64,000 bases of DNA from Oreocharis arfaki (taxonomy: Eukaryota; Chordata; Aves; Passeriformes; Paramythiidae). The stretch's first letter is position 1; each line of letters opens with the position of its first letter. Positions 1-13,100 of the stretch are shown piece after piece. Made by a program: the position numbers and the translations under genes. The stretch lies in the NCBI GenBank assembly GCA_013398015.1, contig VZRR01007600.1, positions 310,001 through 374,000 on the forward strand. Direction: 5' to 3'. The notes under the pieces are model-generated. The model saw only the letters and a list, made by a program, of their open reading frames with translations. It was not told the origin of the DNA and did no database searches.

Positions 1-3000
1 TCAGCTCAGCTTCTGCACCTTCTGCCTCCATGCAGCTCCTGTTACAAATAATTTTCTTGTCTTTGGCCCAACCAGTTTCTACAAAGGGGCAGAAAGAAGT
101 GCCGTGCAACTCGACTCCTTCCCACCCAACCTTGGACTGTCCTCTGGATTACAGAATGCTGCTGGGACCAGGAGTAGCCACTCCTTAAGATGAGAATGAA
201 GAATTATGGCCCATAATCAGATGGATTCTTTATGTTCTGTTCTACCTTTCATGCTTGCTCCGACACAGTGTATATAACTTGGCCCAAATTTTATCTAAAT
301 TAGATCATAAGCCCAAACAGAATAACACCGTTCTCAAGAGTCTAATTAATACAAATTGCCATAAAAGTCAAAGTAATTTTGCATTGTTTCCACTGTATTT
401 ACAAAATGGAAAGCATTAACTCACAATGCTCTATTTCATCTGGAAATATATGCATAAATGTAAAGGAATTTCTTGGTGACTGTACTGAGGAAAGATTAAT
501 TTTGCAGCTGTAGGCTCAATTATGCCTGACATCCATAAATAAGTACTTCAGTTTCAAGGGTTTTTTCACTGGCAACATTACATTTCCATATAAAATGTGT
601 GACATTCTGCCCTCTTACAGTTTTATGTGAACATTAACTTTACAAATTTGCTTTCTCCCTCTCCCCTTCTGTAACAATTTCTGCCAACGATTAAGAAATC
701 ACACTGACATTTATCTTGAAAAACTATTTGAAAAGAATGTTTATTCCTTTCCTCACTATTTTCAGATTATGAATGCAATATGAATTAAGAGTGTTTAAAA
801 ATGCTTAATTAAATGTAAAAGTTTTTTTGACTTTATGTATCAATTGTGATCTAAAGAAGTTACATTGACCTATGTTCTCACAGAAAAAGGGAGTCTGGCC
901 CTGCTCCCACTAGCAGAAAGATCAAGACACATAATATCTGAGGCCACATAAGCACAGAAACAAACCCTAATGCAACTACGACTGACTCAAAGCCTGAAAT
1001 GGAGGAGAAATCTTGCCTAGACAATTTTCCTTTTTGCAAGATATCCAGTGTTAAGGTTAAAATACAGCAATACAAATGGTCTTTTAGACCCACAGTTTAT
1101 GATAACATGTACCATGTAGGGGTTACATAGTATATTTTTAAATGCTTGCTGGTTTTTTTTGTTTTTTTTTCCCAATAAAACATTCTTATTCCTTGGAAGT
1201 GGTGTACCAGTCAACAAAGCGTATAGAATAGCACACAGCTGTAAAAACACTCCACCTCAGGCTTCTCAGATAACCAGAAGATGCAGCCACACAGCCCTTT
1301 GTTCCCAGAATATGGTTCTGGGGCTCGCTCTGTGTGCAAGGCACAAGAGCTGTTTCTTTCCTCATACTTCATTCAAACTCCTCCCTCTGTGACAACACAA
1401 AGTAAACTTACCCTGATGTGCTCAAAGAGAAAACCCCCTTTGTCCCGCCTTGGTCCACACTTAACTCTTCCCCCCTGTGCTGAAGGCATTGATATGCCAT
1501 TTCAGCGTGCCCCTAATGACAATCTTGTGAAAACCAAACCAAATGACAAAATCACCCCCGCCATGCTTCCTCCAAAACCTGTCAGAAAACAGATCTCGGA
1601 CTCTTACGACATTTTATCAGGAAGAAAATCCTCTGCTTTCTTGTGCAACAGCAATAGCAGAAATCAAAGCTAGCAGAACTACTCAGTCATTACACCTTGT
1701 TTTGACAAACTGTCAGAGAGATGATAACCCAGATTTATGACACCCTCAGAGAACACTCAGTCTAAACGAGGATCAGATGGCAACACCTCTTTCTCAATAA
1801 AGATTTTTAAATGTTGTTGTGAAAAGCAGTGACTTTGTTCCAGGCTATTGTTGTTACTGATTTCAGCTCTGCTGGATGATACTATTATTTAAATAAAAGG
1901 TTGTCAACTCTTTCGCAAGAAAATAATTCACTGCCTACTAGGAACATGCAATAGTTGGACATTCTCTATGGAAAACAAGATCTAGCACTAGGAATCTAGT
2001 ATTCACAGACATTTTTCTTGAAGTTCTTAACAACAAAATAAATATCTTTTCCGGGACAATTGAACTGGAACCCTCTCAGACAGTGATGCTCTGAAAGGCT
2101 GGTGCATCTCTCCTGCCTGTGCAGGTGCCACATACATCTATCTGCTCAGTCCACTGAACTACTTCCCCTCTTTCCAAATACCCCATTCCCTCTTCAGCAC
2201 CTTCAGTGGTGAATGAAAACTTTGAAATCATCCATGTTCTTCTTCTTGGAACACATTTAAAAGGCTGTTTTGGGCAAGTATCTTTGCATCTCCTGAGCAT
2301 TCACTTGTATAATCTCTGTAAAGTGAACACTCATTCTTGGTATTTTACAATTTTGTTTAAAATTGTATTTAAAGGTCTTCAACACTGCAGACTGCAATAC
2401 CATCTCCACATGTAAGAACCACCATTTATATTTTTCTTAATGCTTAGTCAAAATAGTGAAGACATAAAGAGATCAAATGGGCAGCATCCGACAGCAGGAA
2501 CTTCGAGAAAGAAATCTTGTACAAATGTTTAATGATGAAAATGATTAAACATTTGAACATCTTATCCAAGAATGTGGTAGATTTTCTATCAACCGAAGCC
2601 ACTAATTTTTCCAGCAGATACGCTTTAGTTCACCCAGAAGTTATGGAAACTGGTGCAGTATTATTAGGTAAAGTTTTATCATCCCTGTCATGCAGAAAAT
2701 CACTCAGTCAAAATGACCCTTTTTTAGATTTCAATTTCTATGACTTGCAGAGATTTTCTGGGCAGTGGCACCACAGTTAGCTAAAGCTGAACTGAAGCAG
2801 AACCAGGATTATGCTTCCTAAAAAGACAGTGTCCCTCTCAGTATTAGAGATCAGACTGCTAAACTGGTTTTCAGGTCCTTTAGGACTCCTTAGTGCTACC
2901 AAGTCTGCAAATAGCAACAGTTGCAGAAAACACTGCAAAAAAAACGAAACACAAAATACTGCACATATACATGCTCACAGTGATCCATGTATTTGTAACC

Positions 3001-4049
3001 TCCAGGAGGAATTACTGCAATCCTCCCTGTGTGGGAAGCAAACCACACACATTGTGTCCCCCAGCTAGGGAGCCGAAAACCCCACCTGATCGCCAGCATG
3101 GGACACTGTGCACCCATCACTTGGTGGCCCTGCCTGCTGGGCTGAGACCTCTGCCAAAATAACAGTTTGTAGAGCCTGACCTAATTAATATCCCAAAGGA
3201 CTTGCTCTCATTACCTGTGAAACTGCCTCTTTCTCCATTTGGTTGAAGCAGGCAAGTTATAAAGGAAGGGTAGAAAGGAAATTCTTCCTCAAAGCTAGCT
3301 CCTCTGACCACTGTGCCCACAGGGAACAGCAAGTCTACTGATGGTTGGCTTGGCCTCACCCCTCAACACCTGCAGGGCTCAGCGAACTGGAAGAGGTTTT
3401 GTGCATGTCAGAGCAATTCACTCATCCACTGACAACTTTCCAAATTCCTACAACCTCTCTGTGTCTGGCTATGAGCACCAGCAGCTCACAGATCATGTGA
3501 CACTCCTCCAAGGCATCCCATTACATCGTGTGTGGGAAGGCAGACCAGGCTCTCCCGCAGACAACACTCAGCTGTTCCCCTCCACCCCTGCACTGAAGAG
3601 TTTTCTGGGCTGGACTGGTGGTTTTAAGCTGAGCACAATAAAGGTTCAGAACCACACGACGTTGAGCAGTTCGTTACTTATTCACCAGTGCTGACCCCAA
3701 GCTGTAGGGCATGAAAACCTTCCTGGAAAGTACACAATCAGTTTGCATATTCATGACTTCATTCCCTTCTGTCTACCTCAGGGCACAGAGGAAAATAAGA
3801 ATACATTTAAATTTAATTATCCCTTGTATACCAAAAGATATTCTTCCTGCCTAGAATTGTACTGTACATTAATGCCAGTGGAAAAAGGGAACAACCACAG
3901 CTGTGAATATGACCAACAACGGACCCAGACTTCCACAGATGGCAAACAAATCACCTCAGGAAAACCTGTGAAGTTAGCTCTTTTTTCAGGCTACTACTGT
4001 GTATCTGAAAGTAAAATTCTATTGAGAAAAACCATAAATTTCTACTTAC
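1..4049 (-). other. SRGAP1 intron 15 (partial, runs off the left end)
   Basis: This is AT-rich non-coding sequence after the donor at 4049. No further RhoGAP exon was found in either strand. It contains a T-rich tract near 1150-1171 and a strong inverted repeat at 2518-2559. The open frames around 3341-3694 and 3743-4117 on the plus strand show no recognisable protein. Confidence 0.85.
2518..2559. repeat. Inverted repeat with 16-nt arms
   Basis: The arms CAAATGTTTAAT and ATTAAACATTTG pair perfectly over 12 bp around a 10-nt loop. After one A/A mismatch, three more outer pairs (TGT/ACA) extend each arm to 16 nt. It lies in intron 15. Confidence 0.85.
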
Positions 4050-4184
4050 TGATACAAGAAATAAGATCATTAAATCTTTCCTTAGGAAAGACAGGATTTT
4101 CCAGCCCTCGGAAATAGAGCTTCAGTACTCCAGCAACTGAGTTAATGTCATGGTTACTTTGGTCATCTGCCAAAGGATTTTCAC
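4050..4184 (-). CDS. SRGAP1: SRGAP1 exon 15, RhoGAP helices
   Basis: This 135-nt exon has acceptor tactttttaag and donor GTAAGT. It encodes ENPLADDQSNHDINSVAGVL, KLYFRGLENPVFPKERF and NDLISCI, then the first base of an Arg codon. The VLKLYFRGLENP motif with its conserved lysine is the second RhoGAP signature. The next exon should begin with the rest of the Arg codon and IDNLYERA; nothing like it occurs between base 1 and 4049. Confidence 0.97.
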
Positions 4185-7100
4185 CTTAAAAAGTAAATAA
4201 AGTGAATGAAACACACATGCAGGAGCATTTTTGCATGAAACATTTTTGTAAGTGAGTGACATTTTGGGTGGTTTTTGTTTTTAGTGTGTGGGAGGTGGCA
4301 ATGCAAGCATTCAAGTAAGATAATAAACACCGATTTAGAAATCCCAGGCTATGATTAAACTAAAAAAAGGCAGCCTAAATAAAGCTTCCCTAAAATTACA
4401 TAACCTAGTGATCTCTTAGGTCCTGAACTTCCAGCTAGGTATTTATGGACATGTTGTAATTTATGGTTAGTAAAATAAAAAAGCCAAATGTTCTTAATTG
4501 AATAGAGTTTTGCAGACTTTTCTTTGGAGCCCTACATAAAGCAAATGGAGTTAGATCACTCACTGAATGGAAAATGAGTCTTCATTCTAAAAAATTAAAA
4601 CATCAGGAATATTTGCAACCATTTTGTTGAAAAGCTATCTGAAACCTCAGCTACGACTGCTCTATTTTATTTATTTAATTTTAAAGGCTTAATCTTTATG
4701 TTGAAACACTTTAAAATGTATGGATCTTCAAGGATAGCACTACCTAGGAGAAGCAGTTAAGAATAAGCAGATTTAAAAGCTGCAGAATGGAGGGATGTGG
4801 CTTCAACTTAGCAAGTGAAAACAGCTGCTCTATGTATCTTGTCAAAGACAAGATCAGGTTTAACAAGATATATATAACTAATACTGGGGAGAAAATTGTT
4901 TTCTCTGCATACTTTTTCATGCTTTTAGTCACAAGACTTCTTGCTCCAAGGGTTTTGTCATTAGCAGATGATCTGCAAGTTTTAATTTTTTCTTAGCAAT
5001 TAAAAAAAGCCAGCTTTTAAGACTCAAGAAAAAAGAATGTAAGATTCAAAAAATTGTAGCAAGTATTACTTTAACACAGTTAGAGCACTGCTGGATCCTG
5101 GTTTCCCTAGCAGAGCAATCCTAGGCTGGGTGTTGGAAGCCACTGATGTTTAAAAAGCTGGTTTTACTTCCTGGTATTTTTCATGTAATTCTTTCTCTGG
5201 GGCTGAAGTTTCCTTTGGGAATGAAAAATGGAATGACCTTTTTTTTTACCCCCTATTTTCCTGGATTGTGATGCAACTTTGGCAGAAGGACCAGAAAGTT
5301 GAGCACTCGTATTCCAGAATATCAAGCAACAGGACTTTCACACTACATTAGGTAGTCTCTCGAATCAATTAAAACTCATTACCTTTCTTTTCTGAGGATC
5401 TTTAAAATAAAATACACAGAAACTATTATTTGCAGTTTACCATTAACAAAACACTAATGTTTACAGTTGATTCAACAGTCATATGTCTTGTCTAAACAAA
5501 GTAAGAAAAACCCTCAAGCTTCTCGGACATAATAGGGGAATAAACATGCACTTGCCATCATCGTACTTCATATTTAAGCATGTGATGGTCCAAAGTTTTA
5601 GGTGCAGTACACACAGTACACACAATCTGTTTAAACAGCCAAGAAAATAATTAGAATTTAGAAGATTTTTAAATGTCAGATATTAAGGTGCTCAAATAAA
5701 TGAAAATCCAATTACCTCTCTCAAATGAATTTTTAATATCATTGACTTCCACCTGGGAACCAGAGACTCTAAAAATTCCCTGATGCTGAAGACCTGCAGA
5801 AAAGATGGGAAACAGTGGTGAAAAATTAATTTATTTTTTAAATACTTTTAATCTCTATTTTAAAAACAAAGCTGTGGTGCTAAATGAGTAATGTAAAAGA
5901 CACATGAAAAAGTCAGGGCAATAATGAAATGACAGAGTTTTTTCCAGAGCTTACCATATAAATTTATAAATCTGATACAGCTTTCCACAATAAGAGGAAT
6001 GACTTGCCCTGAATCCTGCAGAAACAAGAGCAGAACGTGTGAGCTGCAGATCAGAAAGAGGAAACCTCCCTACTATGGCCTGACTGTGAAAATACAGTTT
6101 CTTGGTCAATCTAGATGGACATACAGTGCTGGTAAAAAAAAGCCTAAGAAAAAATACCACTTCTAACAGAGTTCTCTTCCCATTTAGGGAGAGAGGAAAA
6201 GGAACAGGTGAAGAAAAGGATTATGGTTCTTAAAACCATTTATTTGGGAAATGCAGTTCTCTACCTCTGACACCAAATCTGGCTAACACTGTATGTGACA
6301 TCTAGGCTCATGCATGCATTTTAGATTTTTGAAGCAAAATGAGTCAAAGCAGAGAATTTGCCTTTTAGAAAGATTACTATTAAGAATAATAATTCATGAT
6401 GAAGATGATCCCTCTGCATCAATTTAACTGACCTTTCTTTTCCCAGTGGAGAAAATCCTACGTGGACTTAATTACACAGGACCTAATTCCTCAATGTGGG
6501 GGTTTTTTGTTGTTTGGTAGGGTTTTTTTGGTAAAAAAAAATGTTTATGGCAAACAATTTACAAGGTGTTTCTGGATTTGCTGGACTATCAGGAACATTC
6601 TTGGAGCAGAGCAACTGAATGACATCGCATGGGGGGTACCAGAATGCCTCCCTCTTGACTGAGGGCACTGCCACTGGGCTCTGCTGGTTTGTGTGCCCTA
6701 CCATGGGGAGATGATGGCCTGGCATGCTGTTTCTGGCTGTTCTAAAGGGCTGCTAATCACCGGGTGGTGAACTGCGGCTACTCTGAGCCGAGCATGTGGT
6801 TCAGCTGCTTCTCCAGACACAAAGTTACCGGGAAAGGGAGGTCACAGCCTAGATCTCCTCGCCTGCCACTGGCAGAGTCCAGGAAACACAGCTCCTCATC
6901 TCAGCAACGACACAGCAGCAGGTCTGTAGCTAAACTTTCAGTTACACAAAAGTGTTTTAAAAAAGGACAAAAACCATTTGTGACGGGAAGGGGAGAAGAT
7001 GATTATACACTAATTTTCACTGAGTTACTTGTCTTTTTCTTTTTAACTGCTTATTTTCCAAAAGAACCATTGGAGTGCTTTTGTGTTGGCACTTTAAAAA

Positions 7101-10100
7101 GTGGATGTTTTAACCCAAGCACAATAGTGACCGCAAGTCATCAAATACAGATTAAAGACATAAATAATATGATAAAAAATACTTGGAAAAGCTGGTGCTT
7201 ATGCTGCAAAAATTACTGTTCCATAAATAATCTTTGAATTTCTTGTCTTTGAAGCTGTAATTTTTCTTTCCAAATGAATTTTCAATATGTAAGTGCTCAG
7301 AGAATTGACTAATTAATTTGAAAGTTTAGTAAAAAATCAGTCTGAATGATAAAACCATTAATTCAAAAGCACCTTGTAACTCAGAATACACATTTCCTCT
7401 TACAAATTAGTACTTTGTTTTCATGCTAAACTACACTAATAGGAAGTTTATGAATTAAGCTCAAGTAGAAAATAGCAAAAAAAGTCTGAAAAATAACACA
7501 CAGTGAAGCAATGAAACATTGCACTTCCTGAGGTAACATAACCCCCTGATCTTGTGCATACTCCATGCTGTTTCAGTGGGGCTGACAAAAGACTGTCATC
7601 ACTAACTACGCTATTTAAATTGTAGCTTGTCTGTCTTTTAATTTAAAACCTAGCAAAGACTGGCTAGCCAAGAACCAGTAATGGCTGGATTAGCATTTCC
7701 TCTTTGACTTGTGTCATGGTTTGGTAACAGCTAAATAAAAAACCCCTTGGAACAGGTCAGTTGTTAAACCCAGGAACACCGTCATCTTCACCAACACTGA
7801 GCAGCCTGGCTCTCCAGAAAGGCAGAGTATTAGAAAACATGCACGACATGCACCCACATCTCCTGTTAGTACATTGGCTCATGCAAAGAATGTAAAGCCT
7901 AGCAAAAGATAGCGTTTGCAGTAAGAAATTACAAAAAAAACCAAACCCCAAATCACTTTCATACCTGGTTTTGGAGAATCTGTTCAGAACCACACAAAAC
8001 TTTCTACTTAAGCAATACCCTGAAATAATCTAAACTAACAGCTTTGCCTTTTGGATCTAATCAAAGCACAATAATTTGAAGTAACAATCTGTGCTGGTGT
8101 CAAGAACAGTGACCCTACTGCTACTGTGAGTTTAATCTGGTGTGTGTAGTCAGTGAACGTATGTTTGTGACTAGTTATAATCTCTTATGATGCCAAACTC
8201 TAACAAAAAGCAATTTGGTGTGATACTGTATTTCACTAGCTGTAATCCTTTTGTGTCTGTCAAAATGACTCATCCCTACCAGGAATGACATGGTCTTTGG
8301 GCAGAAATGCTGTCCTAGGGTAGCTCCCACACTGGCAAATCTGTCATACCAGCTTTTTTGACCTCTTTCCTTTTGAAAGACTAATTATGTAGGACTCCCC
8401 ACTTGCGAGTAAGCCCCGTCACCCACACTGCCATGCAGTATAACCTTTGTCTCTGTGAGGGAAAATGACGGGGTACCATTTCTCCCGATTTGCTTTGCCC
8501 TTCTCTAGTCCAGGGGCTTTCATTGTGAGAATTTCTGCTTCCTTGCTTACTTTCACCCTTAAGCAAGAAACTGCTCATGGTACTCATCTATTTCATCATG
8601 TGATGATTTCTCAAAGTCTTTGCATTTCACAGCACTTCCTGTGTAACAATAACAAAAATAATAATAACTGTTTTCCCTATAGTTGTACTGAGGATTTCTG
8701 AAAGCTTGATTCAAAGACAGCTAAACCTGTGCAGTGCCACTGAGCACAGAATTTGTTCTGCAAAATGTTTGCCACTAGCTATACTGAACAAGAAAAAAAA
8801 AAATCCCTGTAACATTCAAACCCAATTCACAGAGCTTGCAGTCAAGAATTTTATTCACTGCATTTATAAATGTATTCTTACAAGTTTTTAAAGATTTCTT
8901 TCCTGTAGCTGTGTCAGCTAGGATCCAGAGGCACTAACTGTGATGGGCCAGTGCTTGAAAATGAGTAAGAAAATATCCATCATTTAAGACTACAATCCCT
9001 CCAGAGTTCTGCTCTGGTTTAGTTTTGTCTGCTATATTTGTACACTCATTTCTTAATGCAAACTCCTCCCTCCAGGTCTTTGAAAGAACTGATTTTGAGC
9101 CAGGCATGATTGCAACCCGAGAGCGAGGCAGAGCTAGTTCTCTTGTCACCAGAACTATACCTGATGTCTCGTGTGAGAGTTCCTTCGGCCTCGGCTAGAA
9201 GCATTATTAGAAATAAAAGTGTGAGAAAGAAGAAGATAGTAAACACAGCAAAGATACAAGATCCAGAATAGCGGTGATCACAATTTCACACAATATAATA
9301 AATTCCTAAAGTCATAGGAAACCAAAATCTGGATATCAAACCCAGGGAAACACTGCTTCTCCACAAACTTCACTAAATGTAATGACAGTAGCAAGCAGGA
9401 AATTGTGGTAAGTTGTGGGATGCACCACTACATCCTATCTTCTACATGAAGCTGAGTTTCCTCTTAAAAGCAGGCTGTCAATACTATTCCTACTTGATTA
9501 ACAAAACTGTAGGGAGGCTAATGTGAGAAACGAATCCCCCTCTTTCCCTTTGACTTCAGGAAGTATTATATTGATCAACCGGGAAAGAAGAGCCCCAGGA
9601 CAGACTTAAACATAATGATCTGCCTCAGCTTTTGTGAGGTGGTGACCATTATAGTAAGAAGTGTTGAGGTCAGCCACTGGGGTGGCTGATGCCAGTACCT
9701 TGATGAACAACTCCAAATCACCATTAAACAACTTAGCATTATACTGTGATCGGGGTCTGGGCTTCCTGTGTTTCTGGGGCTTAGGGGGAAGATTTGGAGG
9801 CCTAAGGGAAGGGAATACGATTACTGAGCAAGGTAGAATTAAGTCACGCAACAAAATGAAATGTCTGTAAGCTCATGGCAAAACAACAGAACACTGTAAA
9901 TGAAGCAATAAACACAGTACTTATCAAATAAAGGCTTTCCATCAAATTTAAGTGTAACACTGATTAAATAGTGAGAGAACTCCCTCATTACTTGTGGATA
10001 AACAACGACATTCTTTATGAACCCCTGTTTTGCAGTTTTACCATATAAATTTATTCCAAACACTGCATGATCGGAATGGCCTTTTTTGTTGTGGTCATGC

Positions 10101-13100
10101 ATAAAATGTGCAGCAACCACCAGAATTCATCCTGCCAGCCATGGCAGAACACAGACCACTCAAAGCACCTCTTATCAAGCAGAACAGTTGCTTCATGCTG
10201 AAGAAGCTTCAAATGCAAATTAAAGCTGCTCAGCACACTCTTAATATGCTTCTAAACCAAACTGTCTGCAATTTCAACCAGAGCCAGGAAGGTTAAACAG
10301 CTATAGCTTTGCACATCCAACCACCAACAACTCCACACACAAAAAGAAACACCTTGGTAATTAGCTAATGGAATTAAAAGTATATCAACTTGAACAAATA
10401 AATAAAACCAGCATAACACAAAAAGAAGTATAGGAAGAACACACAAAACTCTGGTCTGCAAAATTTTACCTAGTGTGTTACACATGTGACGACTACAACT
10501 GAAAGAGATTACAGGAAATAAATGCTGTTCTCTAGGCCACAGACTCCTTCGTGAATGTTATGTCAACAGCTACATGCCAACAGCTTTCTTAGTTCCCATG
10601 CACCAGCAGTTTCTATAGGTTTTTTTGGAATTAGCAAAAAATCAAATGCTTTTGGGGGATCAGTGAGGAACAACAAAGCATAGAGCATTCAGCAGTGGGA
10701 CTTTAGTCTGTTTGAATACTTCTGCTATTTTAAACTCATCTTTAAATATATCCTCTTCCCTCCTACAACTTAACTTTGACCTTGAAGAAGCCCTGTTTGC
10801 ATGCCTCACAGTCTTACAGGAAACGTAACTGAACTGTGGGGCAACAGGCAGGGCCCAGCCAAAGCCCAGGAGCTGGTGCTGAGGAACAGATGGGCAGGGC
10901 CTACTCCTCAGAGTATCTTTCTCTAAGCGACCAACTACGAGAAGATACGAGGTAAGATGGCTTCACTGCTCCCCCACTTCACTGAGGTAAAACCATTGTT
11001 CATCTTCTTTCAGCTGTTTACACAGCAGGGAATTTAGGATGATGTGAGCCTGATGAGTCGCCTGCTTTGGAGTCAAGAAAGGAGGTTTTTCTCATTAGAC
11101 ATAAACTTGTTGATTTCCACGGATTCCTGGAATGGTAGCATCTGGAGGCAGAGTTAAACATACAGTCGTCAGAATTAATGTCAGCAATTGAGAAGAATGC
11201 TCTGATTTGTTAGCACGTTTCAACTGAGGTAATATAAAGAAAGTAGTTGAGCAAGTCCAACTTTACAGAGCTAGAAAAAAAACATGGAGTGGTGGAAGAA
11301 AAGCTGGTGTAAAGTCTGCACAGATGTCCTGGGAACATTGGGACCAGGCAAGATGGTTCTTGAAGGCATTGGGCAAGGATGTATTGCATGGAAAGGGAAA
11401 AGTGAGACCAAGAAAGTTGGGCTGGATGTTCCTGCTTTACCAGGACACACTGCCTGTAGCAGTGACACATATAAGTGGCAGCTGCAAATCCAAGCAGTTG
11501 CCATTGCCCCCTCCTAGTCTCTGGGGACTGCAGAGCTTATCTGAGTTTATATCTGGAGGCAGCTTCAAAGGTGTGGCATTACACAACTGAAAAAGTTTGT
11601 GCAGCACAAAGCTGGGAGATCTAACACTGAATCCCTTCTCTTCTGTGGATATAAAGAGCCATTTACGTACGGAACACATGGATGCTGGGGGAGGCAGGTA
11701 TTTGTGTCCAGAGCTAGGTTATCAAAGACACAGCCCACTGCCCAAACTGATTTTCCTACCAGGTTCTTTTAAACTGTTTACACAGCAGGGAACCTGACCA
11801 AGGGAATTACAAACTATGAGGGGCAAGGTTTCTTTGACAACTGAAAAATATTTCTTTTCTAGTACTGAAATGCCCCCTGCAACTTCCAAATTTGATGTGT
11901 GATTCACAAATATTTTTAAGGATCTCCCAACTTGTCCCACCCTTGACACTGGCCAAAGCAGCTCACAAGAATGAGGAAGATGAACAGTCTGGTCCTTTAC
12001 TCATCAGCATGCTGAAACAGAAACGCTGAATGTTAAAACACACAGGGTCTATACATAATTTATGTAACAACAGCAACAACTCTTACAAAGTTGTTCTAAA
12101 ATCTGTAAATTCCAAGATTTTACCTATTTTTTAACTCTAAACCAAGTCAGATAAAAATATCTTACCTTGTTGTCATGTATTCAGCTCTGTGACCTAGAAA
12201 GTTCAATAAACAGGAAACAATGATTTGTAGGTTTTAGGTTGAAATTCTTGTATCTAAATTACACTCAGCAAATTATTTTTAGCCCTAACTTTCCTGCTAT
12301 CAGCAAAAGATATACAACTATACAACAAACAGGGCAGCGTAGTTATCTACTATCTCCACAGTTCCATTTAAAATACAAACACAACCCATGTTATGGAACG
12401 ACTTTTAAGAAGCCTGCCCACAGATAAAGAGTCACTTGATACTGTAAGTAATTTCAAGTAAAATTCCAAACAATGCCTATTGTTGGTGCTCATATGTTTT
12501 AGTGGCTAAACCAGTATGGAAACAGAGCTGTGCCAAGATCAGATTACATCTCCCCCTGCGCCTTGTGCCTAAACCTGTTCAGTGCTGAAAATACAGGGTT
12601 CTAGACATGAGCAGTTACAGAAAGACTCCCTACTCTCTTTTCTCTGTGTATTGCAAGAAAAAAGTACAACACTATCACTGAGAAACACCACAGAGAATTG
12701 CAGGGAATTGTAAAGAAGCAAATATATTCCAGAAAGGCTCCTTTGCAGATCAACACACCAGTAAGTCAGGCATGCCTGACTCATCATAATGAAAAGCAAA
12801 ATAAGGAAACAGGACAAAGATCATGGTGTGGTAAGTTCCAATGAGCCAAACATTGCTAAGGGGAGATTGTGCCCTTTTAATTCATTAAAAATCTTGGAAT
12901 AAAATACTGGATAAAGAAGAATCAGTTCAATTAATTTACTTAGGCTTTCAAAGGCTACCACCGATATCTTTCTTCACAGGAGGTGACTAAAGTAATTAAA
13001 CAGCTACGGATAGAGTGGCAAAATATTCTCACTGATCAAAAACTAGTGAAGAAAAGAGAAACCCAGTGGACTTAGAATGGTCTTTTTTCATCATGGCAGA

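Larger units (their letters stand above)
9802..12165 (-). other. SRGAP1 intron 11
   Basis: A 2.4-kb intron. It carries an exact 19-bp direct repeat at 11014-11032 and 11774-11792. Open frames on both strands over 11210-11680 overlap each other and resemble no known protein. Confidence 0.88.

Noticed and set aside
1..4049. Remaining RhoGAP exons (NLYERA, DPYNLAICFGP motifs)
   Set aside because: Searched for on the minus strand and not found. The next exon must be beyond the left edge.
3743..4117. 124-codon plus-strand open frame overlapping exon 15
   Set aside because: Partly the shadow of the real minus-strand exon 4050-4184. The rest resembles nothing known.
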